DNA of 64,000 nt from Sphaerisporangium perillae (GTDB taxonomy: Bacteria; Actinomycetota; Actinomycetes; Streptosporangiales; Streptosporangiaceae). Each line of letters starts with the position of its first letter. The stretch's first letter is position 1. Shown one piece after another: positions 28,470 to 38,070 of this stretch. The notes below the pieces were generated by a model, which was not told the origin of the DNA, did not search any database, and saw only the letters and a program-made list of their open reading frames with translations. The stretch lies in the NCBI RefSeq assembly GCF_023276435.1, contig NZ_JALLPO010000001.1:124001-188000 (forward strand), in the 5' to 3' direction. The position numbers were made by a program, and so were the translations under genes.

Positions 28470-31154
28470 TTGAACGGCCTTCGTGACCCAAGGGTCCCGT
28501 TGACCGCCGCCGCCGGGCTCGGCGCGGTGGTCTTGGCGGCTGCCCTTCTCGCCGACATGTCCTCCACGGTCGTCACGGCGGTCGCCGGAGTGGTGGCCGG
28601 GCTCATCGCGGCCGCCTCCCTCCTGGTCGCCTCCGTGCGCGTCAAGCCCGGCTCGGACCACCGTTCGTCGGCCTGGCGCTGGCTCGCCGCCGGCGCGATC
28701 ACCTGGCTGGCCGGGGTGGGCCTGCGGCCGCTCGCGGAGGGCACGCCGTTCGTGCTGACCTTCGCCGACGTCCTGCTGCTCGTGGGCACCGTGCTGCTCG
28801 CCATCGGCTGCGGCCGCACGGCCAGGCGCCCCGCGTACGGCAGGTCGCTGCTCCATTACGTCACCAGCGCCTACATCAGCGCCGCGTCGCTGTTCACGAT
28901 CTCCTGGATCGCGCTGCTGGCGCCGCTGTACGCCAGGGCGGACGAGCCGAGCACGCTGGCCGCGCCCGTGGTGTGCCTGCTCGCGACGTGCGCCGTCGCG
29001 CCGGCCGTGCTGGCCTCGCGGTCCGCCGGGCGGCGGGTCGGGATGGCGGCGCTGGCCGTGCTCGCGGCCATCACGGTGGAGGAGCTCGCCACGGCGGTCG
29101 CGCGGCTGACCGTGGGCGGCACTCCTCCCTTGCTGGCCGGGGTGCTGGCCCCGATCGCGTTGCTGCTGCTCGCCGCCATGCCCTGGGTGAGCCGTGCCTG
29201 CGCCCGTCCGGTGCGGGCGGCCTCCTCGGCGATCGTGGACGGGGCGCCGCTCGCCCTGGCCGCCGTCGCCACCGTCGTCCTGGTCGTGCGCGTGCTCGCG
29301 GGACGGCCCGAGCAGCCGATGGCGGTGCTGCCGGTCGTCGTCGGCTCGGTGGTGGTCGTGCTGCTCGCCAAGGTGTTCGTGCTGGCGGTGGAGACCGCCG
29401 GCATGCGCGGCGGCCTCGACTCCAGCGAGCGCCGCCTGGTCCACCTCGCCGAGAGCGCCGGGGACGTGGTCCTCGTCTGCGACCACGACGGGCTGGTACG
29501 CGAGATGGGGGCGGGGGTCGAGTCGCTGTACGGCTACCGCCCCGAGGATCTCGTCGGAAGCTCGATCTTCGACTACGTGCACCCCGAGGACGTGCCCGGC
29601 GTCCAGGCCGCGCTGCGGGTGATGGCGGCCGACGAGGACGCCACCCTCGACCGCCAGAGCGCGTGCCGGCTCGCCTGCCGGGTACGCGCGGCGGACGGCA
29701 CCTGGCGTCCCGCCGAGTCCGTCGCCACCCGGCATCCCTCCGAGGGGGAGGATCTCGTCCTCGTCTCCACGCGGGATGTCAGCGACCAGGTGGCGCTGCG
29801 CAACCAGGTCGCGCATCTGACCTTCCACGACGGCGTGACCGGCCTGCCCAACCGCGCCTACTTCGAGGAGCGCACCCGCGAGGTGCTGGCGCGCCGGGGA
29901 GGCGGCACCACGGCGGTGGTCTTCGTCGACCTCGACGGGTTCACCGGCGTGAACGACTCCGTGGGCCACGCCGGCGGTGACTACCTGCTCAGCCAGGCGG
30001 CACGGCGGCTGCGTGCGGCCGTGAACGCCGACGACACCCTCGCCCGCTGGGGCGGCGACGAGTTCGCCGTGCTGCTGGAGTCGGGCGGCTCGGGCGGTTC
30101 TTCTGGCGCGTCGGCGAGTTCCGGCACGGCGGACGCGCAGTCCGCGATCGACCTCGCCGAGCGGCTGGTGCGCGCGGTGTCCTCCGAGCCGTTCCGCGTG
30201 GCCGACCGCGACATCGCGCTGACCGCCAGCGTCGGCGTGGCGTTCGCCGAGGACGGCGTCCCGTCCGGCGACCTGATCCGCAACGCCGACGTGGCGACGA
30301 CCCGGGCCAAGGAGCTCGGCGGGCGGCGGGTCGAGGTGTTCGCCGCGCACATGCACGCCGACGTCGTACGCCGCCTGGAGCTGGCCGCCGACCTGCAGCG
30401 GGCGCTGCTGGCCGACCAGTTCGCCGTGGAGTACCAGCCGGTGGTCGATCTCGCGACCTCGCGGGTGACGGCCGTGGAGGCGCTCGTGCGCTGGTGCCGG
30501 GGGAGCACGCTCGTGCCGCCGCAGCAGTTCCTCGGCGCGGCCGAGGACACCGGGCTGATCGTCCCGCTCGGCGAGTGGATCCTGCGCGAGGCCTGCCGCG
30601 AGGTGGCGGCCTGGCGGGCGTCGTCCTGGGACATCGGGCTGTCGCTGAACCTGTCCAGCCGCCAGATCACCGCGCCCCGGTTCGTGGAGACCGTCGAGGC
30701 GGCCCTCGCCGAGAGTGGCCTGCCCGCGAGCGCCCTCACCCTCGAAGTGATCGAGGAGATGCTCGTCGAGGACGCCGAGGAGATCATCAACCGGCTCTCC
30801 GAGCTGCGCGCGCTGGGCGTACGGCTGGCGATCGACGACTTCGGCACCGGGTACGCCTCCCTGGCGTTCCTCGGCCGGCTCCCGGTCGACATGATCAAGA
30901 TAGATCCGTCGTTCGTGTCGGGCCTCGGCCGTGACGAGACGCGGACGCTGCTGACCCGCACGATCGTGCGGCTCGGCCATGACCTCGGCCTGATCGTGGT
31001 GGCCGAGGGCATCGAACGCCCCGAGCAGCTGGAGCTGCTGCGCGAGATGGGCTGTACGCGCGGCCAGGGCTACCTCGTGGCGCGGCCGATGGCCGCGCGC
31101 GGCGTCGACTCGCTGATGCGCACGAGCCTGTCGCCGCTACAGAACACCGCCTGA
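28470..31154 (+). CDS. Membrane PAS-GGDEF-EAL cyclic di-GMP protein (second copy)
   Basis: The 894-residue protein has about nine membrane segments (residues 10-310), a PAS domain (about 325-445, VCDHDGLVREMGAGVESLYG), a diguanylate cyclase domain with intact GGDEF (528-532) and a phosphodiesterase domain with intact EAL (670-672, VEALVRW) plus IDDFGTGYASL. A Gly/Ser-rich insert (about 535-548) follows the GGDEF motif. The start is uncertain: the TTG at 28470 is the first possible codon after an in-frame stop and has a poor ribosome site. It has the same general plan as the copy at 18087 but with an added PAS sensor. Confidence 0.9.
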   Translation: MNGLRDPRVPLTAAAGLGAVVLAAALLADMSSTVVTAVAGVVAGLIAAASLLVASVRVKPGSDHRSSAWRWLAAGAITWLAGVGLRPLAEGTPFVLTFADVLLLVGTVLLAIGCGRTARRPAYGRSLLHYVTSAYISAASLFTISWIALLAPLYARADEPSTLAAPVVCLLATCAVAPAVLASRSAGRRVGMAALAVLAAITVEELATAVARLTVGGTPPLLAGVLAPIALLLLAAMPWVSRACARPVRAASSAIVDGAPLALAAVATVVLVVRVLAGRPEQPMAVLPVVVGSVVVVLLAKVFVLAVETAGMRGGLDSSERRLVHLAESAGDVVLVCDHDGLVREMGAGVESLYGYRPEDLVGSSIFDYVHPEDVPGVQAALRVMAADEDATLDRQSACRLACRVRAADGTWRPAESVATRHPSEGEDLVLVSTRDVSDQVALRNQVAHLTFHDGVTGLPNRAYFEERTREVLARRGGGTTAVVFVDLDGFTGVNDSVGHAGGDYLLSQAARRLRAAVNADDTLARWGGDEFAVLLESGGSGGSSGASASSGTADAQSAIDLAERLVRAVSSEPFRVADRDIALTASVGVAFAEDGVPSGDLIRNADVATTRAKELGGRRVEVFAAHMHADVVRRLELAADLQRALLADQFAVEYQPVVDLATSRVTAVEALVRWCRGSTLVPPQQFLGAAEDTGLIVPLGEWILREACREVAAWRASSWDIGLSLNLSSRQITAPRFVETVEAALAESGLPASALTLEVIEEMLVEDAEEIINRLSELRALGVRLAIDDFGTGYASLAFLGRLPVDMIKIDPSFVSGLGRDETRTLLTRTIVRLGHDLGLIVVAEGIERPEQLELLREMGCTRGQGYLVARPMAARGVDSLMRTSLSPLQNTA

Positions 31155-31289
31155 CCCGGCGTCCGCGCGGCCGCTCGGCATGTGGTGCGCCGGTCCGGCC
31201 CCCGGTGCCGGGCCCCGGGATCCCCGTGCCGGGCGCCGATTGCCGCTCGGACTCCGATATCCCATATGGTGAGACATGTGTCCGGGGAT

Positions 31290-31320
31290 TTGACACGTCG
31301 GATGTGTCAGGGGCTATCGT
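31290..31320 (+). promoter_or_regulatory. Promoter of ilvBHC with inverted repeat
   Basis: -35 TTGACA (31290-31295) and -10 TATCGT (31315-31320), 19 bases apart, place the start of transcription at about the leader-peptide ATG (31327). An inverted repeat TGACAC-N7-GTGTCA (31291-31309) overlaps the -35 and spacer, so a repressor or activator site is likely in addition to attenuation. A second small palindrome, GACATGTGTC, lies at 31273-31282. Confidence 0.65.
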
Positions 31321-31326
31321 TGCGGC

Positions 31327-31410
31327 ATGCGTATCACTGGGGACTCGATTGCCGGGCTCATGCGGGCCTGGCTTGACGGTGTAGTACTTCGCCGGCGCGC
31401 GGGTCGCTGA
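31327..31410 (+). CDS. ilvB leader peptide
   Basis: This 27-codon ORF has tandem Val-Val-Leu codons GTA GTA CTT (31381-31389), all rare in this GC-rich genome, followed by Arg codons and the ending RRRAGR. It probably starts at or next to the transcription start, so it is translated leaderless. Ribosome stalling at the Val/Leu codons when these amino acids are scarce would change RNA folding ahead of the terminator at 31435-31473. Similar leader-peptide attenuation of ilvB operons is known in actinobacteria. Confidence 0.75.
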   Translation: MRITGDSIAGLMRAWLDGVVLRRRAGR

Positions 31411-31473
31411 CGAAGAGTCCCCAGCCTGCGCGCAGCCCCAGCACCGCCTCGATGGCGGGGCGGGGCATTTTTT
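31337..31473 (+). promoter_or_regulatory. Attenuator RNA of ilvBHC, ending in a terminator
   Basis: Three pairings are visible: CTGGGGACTC (31337-31346) with GAGTCCCCAG (31415-31424), perfect 10 bp; GCGCGCGGG (31395-31403) with CCTGCGCGC (31425-31433), 9 bp with one G-U; and a terminator, GCCCC/GGGGC plus CCGCC/GGCGG at 31435-31466 followed by six T. The first two cross each other in order and so are alternatives or a pseudoknot. The terminator lies 40 bases before ilvB, so full-length transcription depends on preventing it. Confidence 0.75.
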
Positions 31474-31513
31474 ATGGCCACACCCCAGCTCAGCCACGCA
31501 AGGAAACGAGCCG

Positions 31514-33265
31514 ATGACCGAAGAGATGACAGGTGCGCAGGCCCTCGTCAGGGCACTGGAGCAGGTCGGGGTCGACACGGTGTTCGGGATCCCCGGCGGT
31601 GCGATCCTCCCCGCCTACGACCCGCTCTACGACTCCACCAAGGTCAGGCACGTGCTCGTACGCCACGAGCAGGGCGCCGGCCATGCCGCCGAGGGGTACG
31701 CCCAGGCGACCGGCCGCGTCGGGGTCTGCATGGCCACGAGCGGCCCTGGCGCGACCAACCTGGTGACCGCGATCGCGGACGCGTACATGGACTCGGTGCC
31801 GATCGTGGCGATCACCGGCCAGGTCGCGGCGCCGCTCATCGGCACGGACGCCTTCCAGGAAGCCGACATCTCCGGCATCACCATGCCGATCACCAAGCAC
31901 AACTTCCTGGTGACCGATGCCGACGACATCCCGCGCATCATCGCCGAGGCGTTCCACATCGCCTCCACCGGCCGTCCCGGCCCCGTCCTGGTCGACATCT
32001 CCAAGGACGCGCTGCAGGCGACCACCGTCTTCTCCTGGCCGCCGACCATGCGCCTTCCGGGCTACCGCCCGGTCACCCGGCCGCACTCCAAGCAGATCAG
32101 GGAGGCCGCGCGCCTCATGGTCGAGGCGAAGCGCCCGGTGCTGTACGTCGGCGGCGGTGTGCACAAGGCGCGGGCCTCTGCCGAGCTGGCCCAGCTTGCG
32201 GAGCTCACCGGCATCCCGGTGGTCACCACGCTGACGGCCAGGGGCACCTTCCCCGACAGCCACGCCCAGCACCTGGGCATGCCCGGCATGCACGGCACGG
32301 TCGCGGCCGTGGGGGCCCTCCAGCGCAGCGACCTGATCATCGCGCTCGGCACCCGGTTCGACGACCGGGTGACCGGCAGGCTGGACACCTTCGCCCCGCT
32401 CGCCAAGATCATCCACGCCGACATCGACCCGGCCGAGATCTCCAAGAACCGCCACGCGGACGTCCCGATCGTGGGCGACTGCCGTGAGGTGCTGACCGAT
32501 CTGGTCGGCGCCGTCAAGCACGAGCACGCCGAGGGCCACGTCGGCGACTACACCGCCTGGTGGACGGTGCTCAACGGCTACAAGAGCACCTACCCCCTCG
32601 GCTACGACATCCCCGACGACGGCTCCCTGTCGCCGCAGTACGTCATCGAGCGGCTCAGCGAGATCGTCGGGCCCGAGGCCTACTACCTGGCGGGCGTCGG
32701 CCAGCACCAGATGTGGGCCGCCCAGTTCATCGGCTACGAGAACCCGGGCTCGTTCATCAACTCGGGCGGCGCGGGCACGATGGGCTTCGCGGTCCCGGCG
32801 GCGATGGGCGCCAAGATGGGCGTCCCCGACGCCACGGTGTGGGCCATCGACGGTGACGGCTGCTTCCAGATGACCAACCAGGAGCTCGCCACCTGCGCCC
32901 TCGAAGGCGTGCCGATCAAGGTGGCCGTCATCAACAACGGCAACCTCGGCATGGTCAGGCAGTGGCAGACGCTGTTCTACAACCAGCGCTACTCCAGCAC
33001 CGACCTGCAGTCGCCCCGCCGCATCCCCGACTTCGTCAAGCTGGCCGAGGCGTACGGATGCGTCGGCCTGCGGTGCGAGCGGCCCGAGGACGTCGACGCG
33101 ACGATCCGCAAGGCCATGGAGATCAACGACGTGCCCGTGGTGGTCGACTTCGTCGTCCACAAGGACGCCATGGTCTGGCCCATGGTCGCCGCCGGAACCG
33201 GCAACGACGAGATCAAGATCGCGCGGGACATGGCTCCCGTGTGGGACAACGAGGAGGAGTCGTGA
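31514..33265 (+). CDS. ilvB: Acetolactate synthase, large (catalytic) subunit
   Basis: IlvB is the thiamine-diphosphate enzyme that condenses two pyruvates to acetolactate (valine/leucine) or pyruvate with 2-ketobutyrate (isoleucine). The 583-residue protein has the catalytic Glu in [11 protein letters not shown] (E52), the FAD-binding middle domain, and the ThDP/Mg motif from AIDGDGCFQ to INNGN. Length and order are those of anabolic AHAS. It is first in ilvB-ilvH-ilvC and is preceded by the attenuator. The ilvH start is 64 bases downstream. Confidence 0.96.
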   Translation: MTEEMTGAQALVRALEQVGVDTVFGIPGGAILPAYDPLYDSTKVRHVLVRHEQGAGHAAEGYAQATGRVGVCMATSGPGATNLVTAIADAYMDSVPIVAITGQVAAPLIGTDAFQEADISGITMPITKHNFLVTDADDIPRIIAEAFHIASTGRPGPVLVDISKDALQATTVFSWPPTMRLPGYRPVTRPHSKQIREAARLMVEAKRPVLYVGGGVHKARASAELAQLAELTGIPVVTTLTARGTFPDSHAQHLGMPGMHGTVAAVGALQRSDLIIALGTRFDDRVTGRLDTFAPLAKIIHADIDPAEISKNRHADVPIVGDCREVLTDLVGAVKHEHAEGHVGDYTAWWTVLNGYKSTYPLGYDIPDDGSLSPQYVIERLSEIVGPEAYYLAGVGQHQMWAAQFIGYENPGSFINSGGAGTMGFAVPAAMGAKMGVPDATVWAIDGDGCFQMTNQELATCALEGVPIKVAVINNGNLGMVRQWQTLFYNQRYSSTDLQSPRRIPDFVKLAEAYGCVGLRCERPEDVDATIRKAMEINDVPVVVDFVVHKDAMVWPMVAAGTGNDEIKIARDMAPVWDNEEES

Positions 33266-34894
<1,629 letters not shown>

Positions 34895-34940
34895 CCCTTC
34901 CTCCCGAGCACCCGGCTCCCGCGGCGAGACCGTCCGCGGG

Positions 34941-34970
34941 CGGGCCGGGCCGGGCCGGGCCGGGCCGGGT
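34941..34970 (+). repeat. CGGGC tandem repeat after ilvC
   Basis: Six units of CGGGC (the last CGGGT) in a row lie 46 bases after the ilvC stop, outside any gene. It is a simple slippage-prone repeat. Confidence 0.8.
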
Positions 34971-34998
34971 GGGTGCCACCCTGTGGCCGTGAACGCGA

Positions 34999-35037
34999 AC
35001 CGGCTCCGTCCCCTTTCTGTGCGGGGACGGAGCCGGT
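34999..35037. terminator. Bidirectional terminator between ilvC and dacB
   Basis: ACCGGCTCCGTCCCC (34999-35013) pairs perfectly with GGGGACGGAGCCGGT (35023-35037) over 15 bp with a 9-base loop. It lies between convergent ilvC and the carboxypeptidase gene and can serve both. Confidence 0.85.
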
Positions 35038-35079
35038 CGTCGTTCCGGAGGGCGGCGGCGCCTCACGGCACCGTCCGCG

Positions 35080-36645
35080 TCAGCACTGGGCGGGCTTGAC
35101 CCAGGAGCACTCCAGGCCCAGGTCTTCTCCCGCCGGGGGCGCGCTCCTGAGCTGGGCGGTGGCGTCCACCGGGGTGTCCCGCTTGAACTGCGCGAGCCTG
35201 ACCGCGATGGCGTCCTCGACGGTGGTCTTCGGGTTGCCGGTCAGGTAGTTGTTGGTCAGGATGGAGAACACCAGCGGCTCGCCGTCGGCGCTGGTCACAT
35301 AGCCCGACAGCCCGGTGACGCTGGTCAGCGAGCCGGTCTTGGCGTGCACGTTGTCGGCCGCCGCGGTGCCCCGCATGCGGCTGCGCAGGGTGCCGCCGGT
35401 GAACCGGTCGGCGTTGCCGGCGATCGGCAGGGCGTCGTACCAGGTCGTGAACCACGGCTTGGCGCGCAGGGTGATGAGGTACGCCGTCAGCTCGCCCGGG
35501 GTCACGCCGTCGAGCCGGGACAGGCCCGAGCCGTCGCGCAGCCGCACGTTCTTGATCCCGTTGGCCTTGGCGAACGCGGTGGTGACCGCGAGCCCGGCGT
35601 CCCAGGTGCCCTTGCCGGAGACCTTCCGGCCCATCGCCTTGGTGAGGATCTCGGCGTGCATGTTGTTGCTGAGCTTCAGGAACGGCACCAGCAGCTCGCC
35701 GAGCGGCATGGACTGGCGCTCGGCGACGCTCTTGGCCTCCGCCGGCGTCGCGCCCCGGCCGGTCGCGCCGAGCACGCGCACCCCGTGATTGGCGAGCGCC
35801 TTCCTGAACAGCGAGGCGGCGTACCCGGTGGGGTCGTTGACGGCGACCCACTCGTCGTAGGTGCCGGCCACCGTGCCGGTGATCACGACCGTGTTGGTGC
35901 CGTGCACGCGGTTCACCAGGACGTCGGTCTCGGCGCCGGTGGTGGCGTGGTTCTCGATCTTGATGTAGTCGGTCTCCGGCGTGGTGGTCACCTTGGCGGG
36001 CGCGCCCGCCTTGTCGCCGGGGGCGACGGAGACGATCACCGAGCCGGCGTCGTAGTCGGTGTCGGGTGAGGCGGTCAGCGCCGAGATCTGGCCGGCGTAG
36101 TAGTAGGGCTCGTCGTCCCACGCCCAGTCGGTGCCGAGCCGGACGTCGTCGAACCAGGTGTCGTCGGCGACCAGTTCGCCGGTGACGAGCTTGACGCCCG
36201 CGCCGGCGACCTTGGCGGCGAGCGCGTCGTAGTCCGCCGCGAGCATGGTCGGGTCGCCGGTCCCCCTGAGGTAGAGATCGCCGACCACGGTCGAGCCCGC
36301 GCGCCGTCCCGAGCTCAGCACGCCGGTGGTGAAGCGGTAGTCCAGGCCGAGGGTGTCGGTGGCGGCCGCGGAGGTGAGCAGCTTGGTGTTGGAGGCCGGG
36401 AGGAAGATCTTCCCGGCGTCCTGCGCGTACAGCTGCTCGCCGGTCGCGGCGCTCTTGACGACCACGCCGGAGCGGGCGACGGCCAGGTTGGAGGCGTTGA
36501 GGATCTTGTCGAGGTCCTGGGTGAGGTCGGCCACGCCGGGGGCCGGGTCGGCCGCGCTCGCCGGAGTGCCGTTGGCCGCCTGCGTCAGCGTCGCCGCCAT
36601 GAGGGCGGTCGCCAGCAGCGTGGTCAGTTGTCTGCGTTTTTGCAA
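35080..36645 (-). CDS. dacB: D-alanyl-D-alanine carboxypeptidase/endopeptidase (PBP4 type)
   Basis: This secreted serine enzyme trims or cleaves peptidoglycan cross-links. The 521-residue protein has the three penicillin-binding motifs: SxxK in LPASNTKLL (S85, K88), SxN in LKLSNNMHAE and KTG in NVHAKTGSL, with the large insert between the first two typical of the DacB/PBP4 class. The TTG at 36645 is chosen because GGAGG lies six bases before it and the protein then starts with a normal signal peptide (KRR, then LLATALMAATL). Promoter-like AT-rich sequence lies at 36690-36740. Confidence 0.92.
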   Translation of the reverse strand: MQKRRQLTTLLATALMAATLTQAANGTPASAADPAPGVADLTQDLDKILNASNLAVARSGVVVKSAATGEQLYAQDAGKIFLPASNTKLLTSAAATDTLGLDYRFTTGVLSSGRRAGSTVVGDLYLRGTGDPTMLAADYDALAAKVAGAGVKLVTGELVADDTWFDDVRLGTDWAWDDEPYYYAGQISALTASPDTDYDAGSVIVSVAPGDKAGAPAKVTTTPETDYIKIENHATTGAETDVLVNRVHGTNTVVITGTVAGTYDEWVAVNDPTGYAASLFRKALANHGVRVLGATGRGATPAEAKSVAERQSMPLGELLVPFLKLSNNMHAEILTKAMGRKVSGKGTWDAGLAVTTAFAKANGIKNVRLRDGSGLSRLDGVTPGELTAYLITLRAKPWFTTWYDALPIAGNADRFTGGTLRSRMRGTAAADNVHAKTGSLTSVTGLSGYVTSADGEPLVFSILTNNYLTGNPKTTVEDAIAVRLAQFKRDTPVDATAQLRSAPPAGEDLGLECSWVKPAQC

Positions 36646-36795
36646 GGGGTGCCTCCAGAGGGCTGGGCCTGGGGGGATCATCGACAACACCGCTGCCGCA
36701 GACAATACGAAAACCTACGTATGTCCACAGGAACTTACGTTTCCCAGCATTCCAGGCAGGCCGCTGCGGCCTCCGTGCGGTGCCGCCGAAGTGTC

Positions 36796-37338
36796 CTAGG
36801 CGACCGGGGCGGCGACCAAGAAGGCGCACTCGCCGAAGGAGATCTCGTCGCCCTCGCGGACGCGGGCCGGGCCGACCAGGCGCCAGCCGTTCAGCCGGGT
36901 GCCGTTGAGCGAGCCGAGGTCCACCAGGAGCCAGGTCTCGCTGTCGCGGCGCAGCTCGGCGTGCACGCGCGAGACCGTGAGGTCGGTCAGGATCAGGTCG
37001 CACTCGGAGCCCCGGCCCACGACGTACCGGGTGCGGCTGTCGACCGGCAGGGCGAGCCGGGGCAGGCGGGGGCGGCGCCAGGCGGTCTCGATGCGCGTTG
37101 TGAGGTCGGACACCGAGGCCACGGCGTCGGTCAGCCTGCGCCGCCACCTGCTGGACGGAGGCAGGTCGGAGACCAGGTCGGTCAGCTCGACACGGCTGCG
37201 CGCGCGCAGCGCGCGATCAACCCGTCCGAGGAAGGTGTCGTGCGAGATCTGCCCCTCGACGGCGTGATCGCGGAGCTCGCTGATCGCGCGATCACGGTCC
37301 CCGTCGGAGGCGCGCACAGGCGGGTGCGTCGAGCTCAT
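36796..37338 (-). CDS. DUF1707 and FHA domain protein
   Basis: The 180-residue cytoplasmic protein has an N-terminal DUF1707 segment (VRASDGDRDRAISELRDHAV, residues 8-60) and a C-terminal FHA domain (about 95-175) with YVVGRGSECDLIL, SRVHAEL and LGSLNGTRLNG, the residues that bind phosphothreonine. It probably recognises a target of a Ser/Thr kinase; the partner is not evident. The ATG at 37338 is preferred over a longer frame because it begins at the domain. Divergent from padR, so the palindrome at 37401-37426 may control both. Confidence 0.87.
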   Translation of the reverse strand: MSSTHPPVRASDGDRDRAISELRDHAVEGQISHDTFLGRVDRALRARSRVELTDLVSDLPPSSRWRRRLTDAVASVSDLTTRIETAWRRPRLPRLALPVDSRTRYVVGRGSECDLILTDLTVSRVHAELRRDSETWLLVDLGSLNGTRLNGWRLVGPARVREGDEISFGECAFLVAAPVA

Positions 37339-37400
37339 GTCCCGAGTATCAGGCTGGCAACGGCAAGGTGTCCAGAATATGCGGGATCTGTTGCGGAGGA

Positions 37401-37426
37401 CATACTGAGTATGCATACTCAGTATG
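37401..37426. promoter_or_regulatory. Perfect 26-bp palindrome, PadR operator
   Basis: CATACTGAGTATG (37401-37413) is followed directly by its exact reverse complement CATACTCAGTATG (37414-37426). Each half is itself nearly symmetric, ATACT-S-AGTAT, so two dimers could bind side by side. It ends one base before the padR ATG, which means a bound repressor would block the transcription start of a leaderless padR mRNA. Confidence 0.88.
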
Positions 37427-37427
37427 C

Positions 37428-37946
37428 ATGTCGATCCGCCATGGCCTGCTCGCCCTCCTGACCCAGGGGCCGCGCTACGGCTACCAGCTACGCGTGGAGT
37501 TCGAGGCGTCCACGGGGGCGACCTGGCCGCTCAACATCGGCCAGGTCTACACGACGCTCTCCCGCATGGAGCGCGACGGTCTCGTGGCCCCGGGCGAGCA
37601 GGACGACCAGGGCCGGGTCGTCCACGCCATCACCGAGAAGGGCCGGTCGGAGCTGTCGCGATGGTTCGCCACCCCCGTCGCCCAGGCCGACCGGCCCCGC
37701 GACGAGCTGGCCATCAAGCTCGCCATGGCCGTCACCGCGCCCGGCGTGGACGTCCGCCAGGTCGTCCAGGCACAGCGCACCGCCACCATGCGCACCTTGC
37801 AGGAGCTGACGCGCACCAAGCGCGCCGAGGCGGGGGCCGCGCAGCGGCTCGTCATCGATTCCATGATCTTCCAGGCCGAGGCCGAGCAACGCTGGCTCGA
37901 CCACTGCGAGGCCGTCCTCGCCAACTCCCAGGAGACCCCCAGATGA
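37428..37946 (+). CDS. PadR-family transcriptional regulator
   Basis: The 172-residue protein has a PadR winged helix (SIRHGLLALLTQGPRYGYQL through GQVYTTLSRMERDGLV, residues 2-50), and a C-terminal helical dimerisation domain (about 95-165), the layout of PadR subfamily 1 with Vir_act_alpha_C. Such regulators typically sit upstream of the drug-type ABC transporter they control. Its stop overlaps an ATG that begins the remnant of exactly such a transporter. The ATG at 37428 is chosen at the domain start beside the operator. Confidence 0.92.
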   Translation: MSIRHGLLALLTQGPRYGYQLRVEFEASTGATWPLNIGQVYTTLSRMERDGLVAPGEQDDQGRVVHAITEKGRSELSRWFATPVAQADRPRDELAIKLAMAVTAPGVDVRQVVQAQRTATMRTLQELTRTKRAEAGAAQRLVIDSMIFQAEAEQRWLDHCEAVLANSQETPR

Positions 37947-38034
37947 CCACCGAACCGGTACTCCGGTTGACCGCCGTGTCCCGCGTGCACGGCGAAGGCC
38001 CGCAGGCCGTTCACCCCCTCCAGGAGGTGAGCGC
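37943..38034 (+). pseudogene. Stub of an ABC-transporter ATPase gene
   Basis: The frame overlapping padR by four bases begins MTTEPVLRLTAVSRVHG, then EGPQAVHPLQEVS. This is the normal start of MacB/LolD-type ABC ATPases, which continue with the Walker A loop. Here homology stops after about 30 codons, before Walker A; the frame then runs without similarity into the antisense of the convergent symporter gene up to 38227. The rest of the ATPase and any permease are absent. A deletion joined to the symporter locus is the simplest reading. Confidence 0.72.
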
Positions 38035-38070
38035 AGCGGGCGGCGGTGTTCGCGCGGACGAGGATCACGC

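Noticed and set aside
31182-31376. A 64-codon plus-strand ORF upstream of ilvB
   Set aside because: It overlaps the promoter and the better-supported leader peptide in another frame, with no ribosome site.
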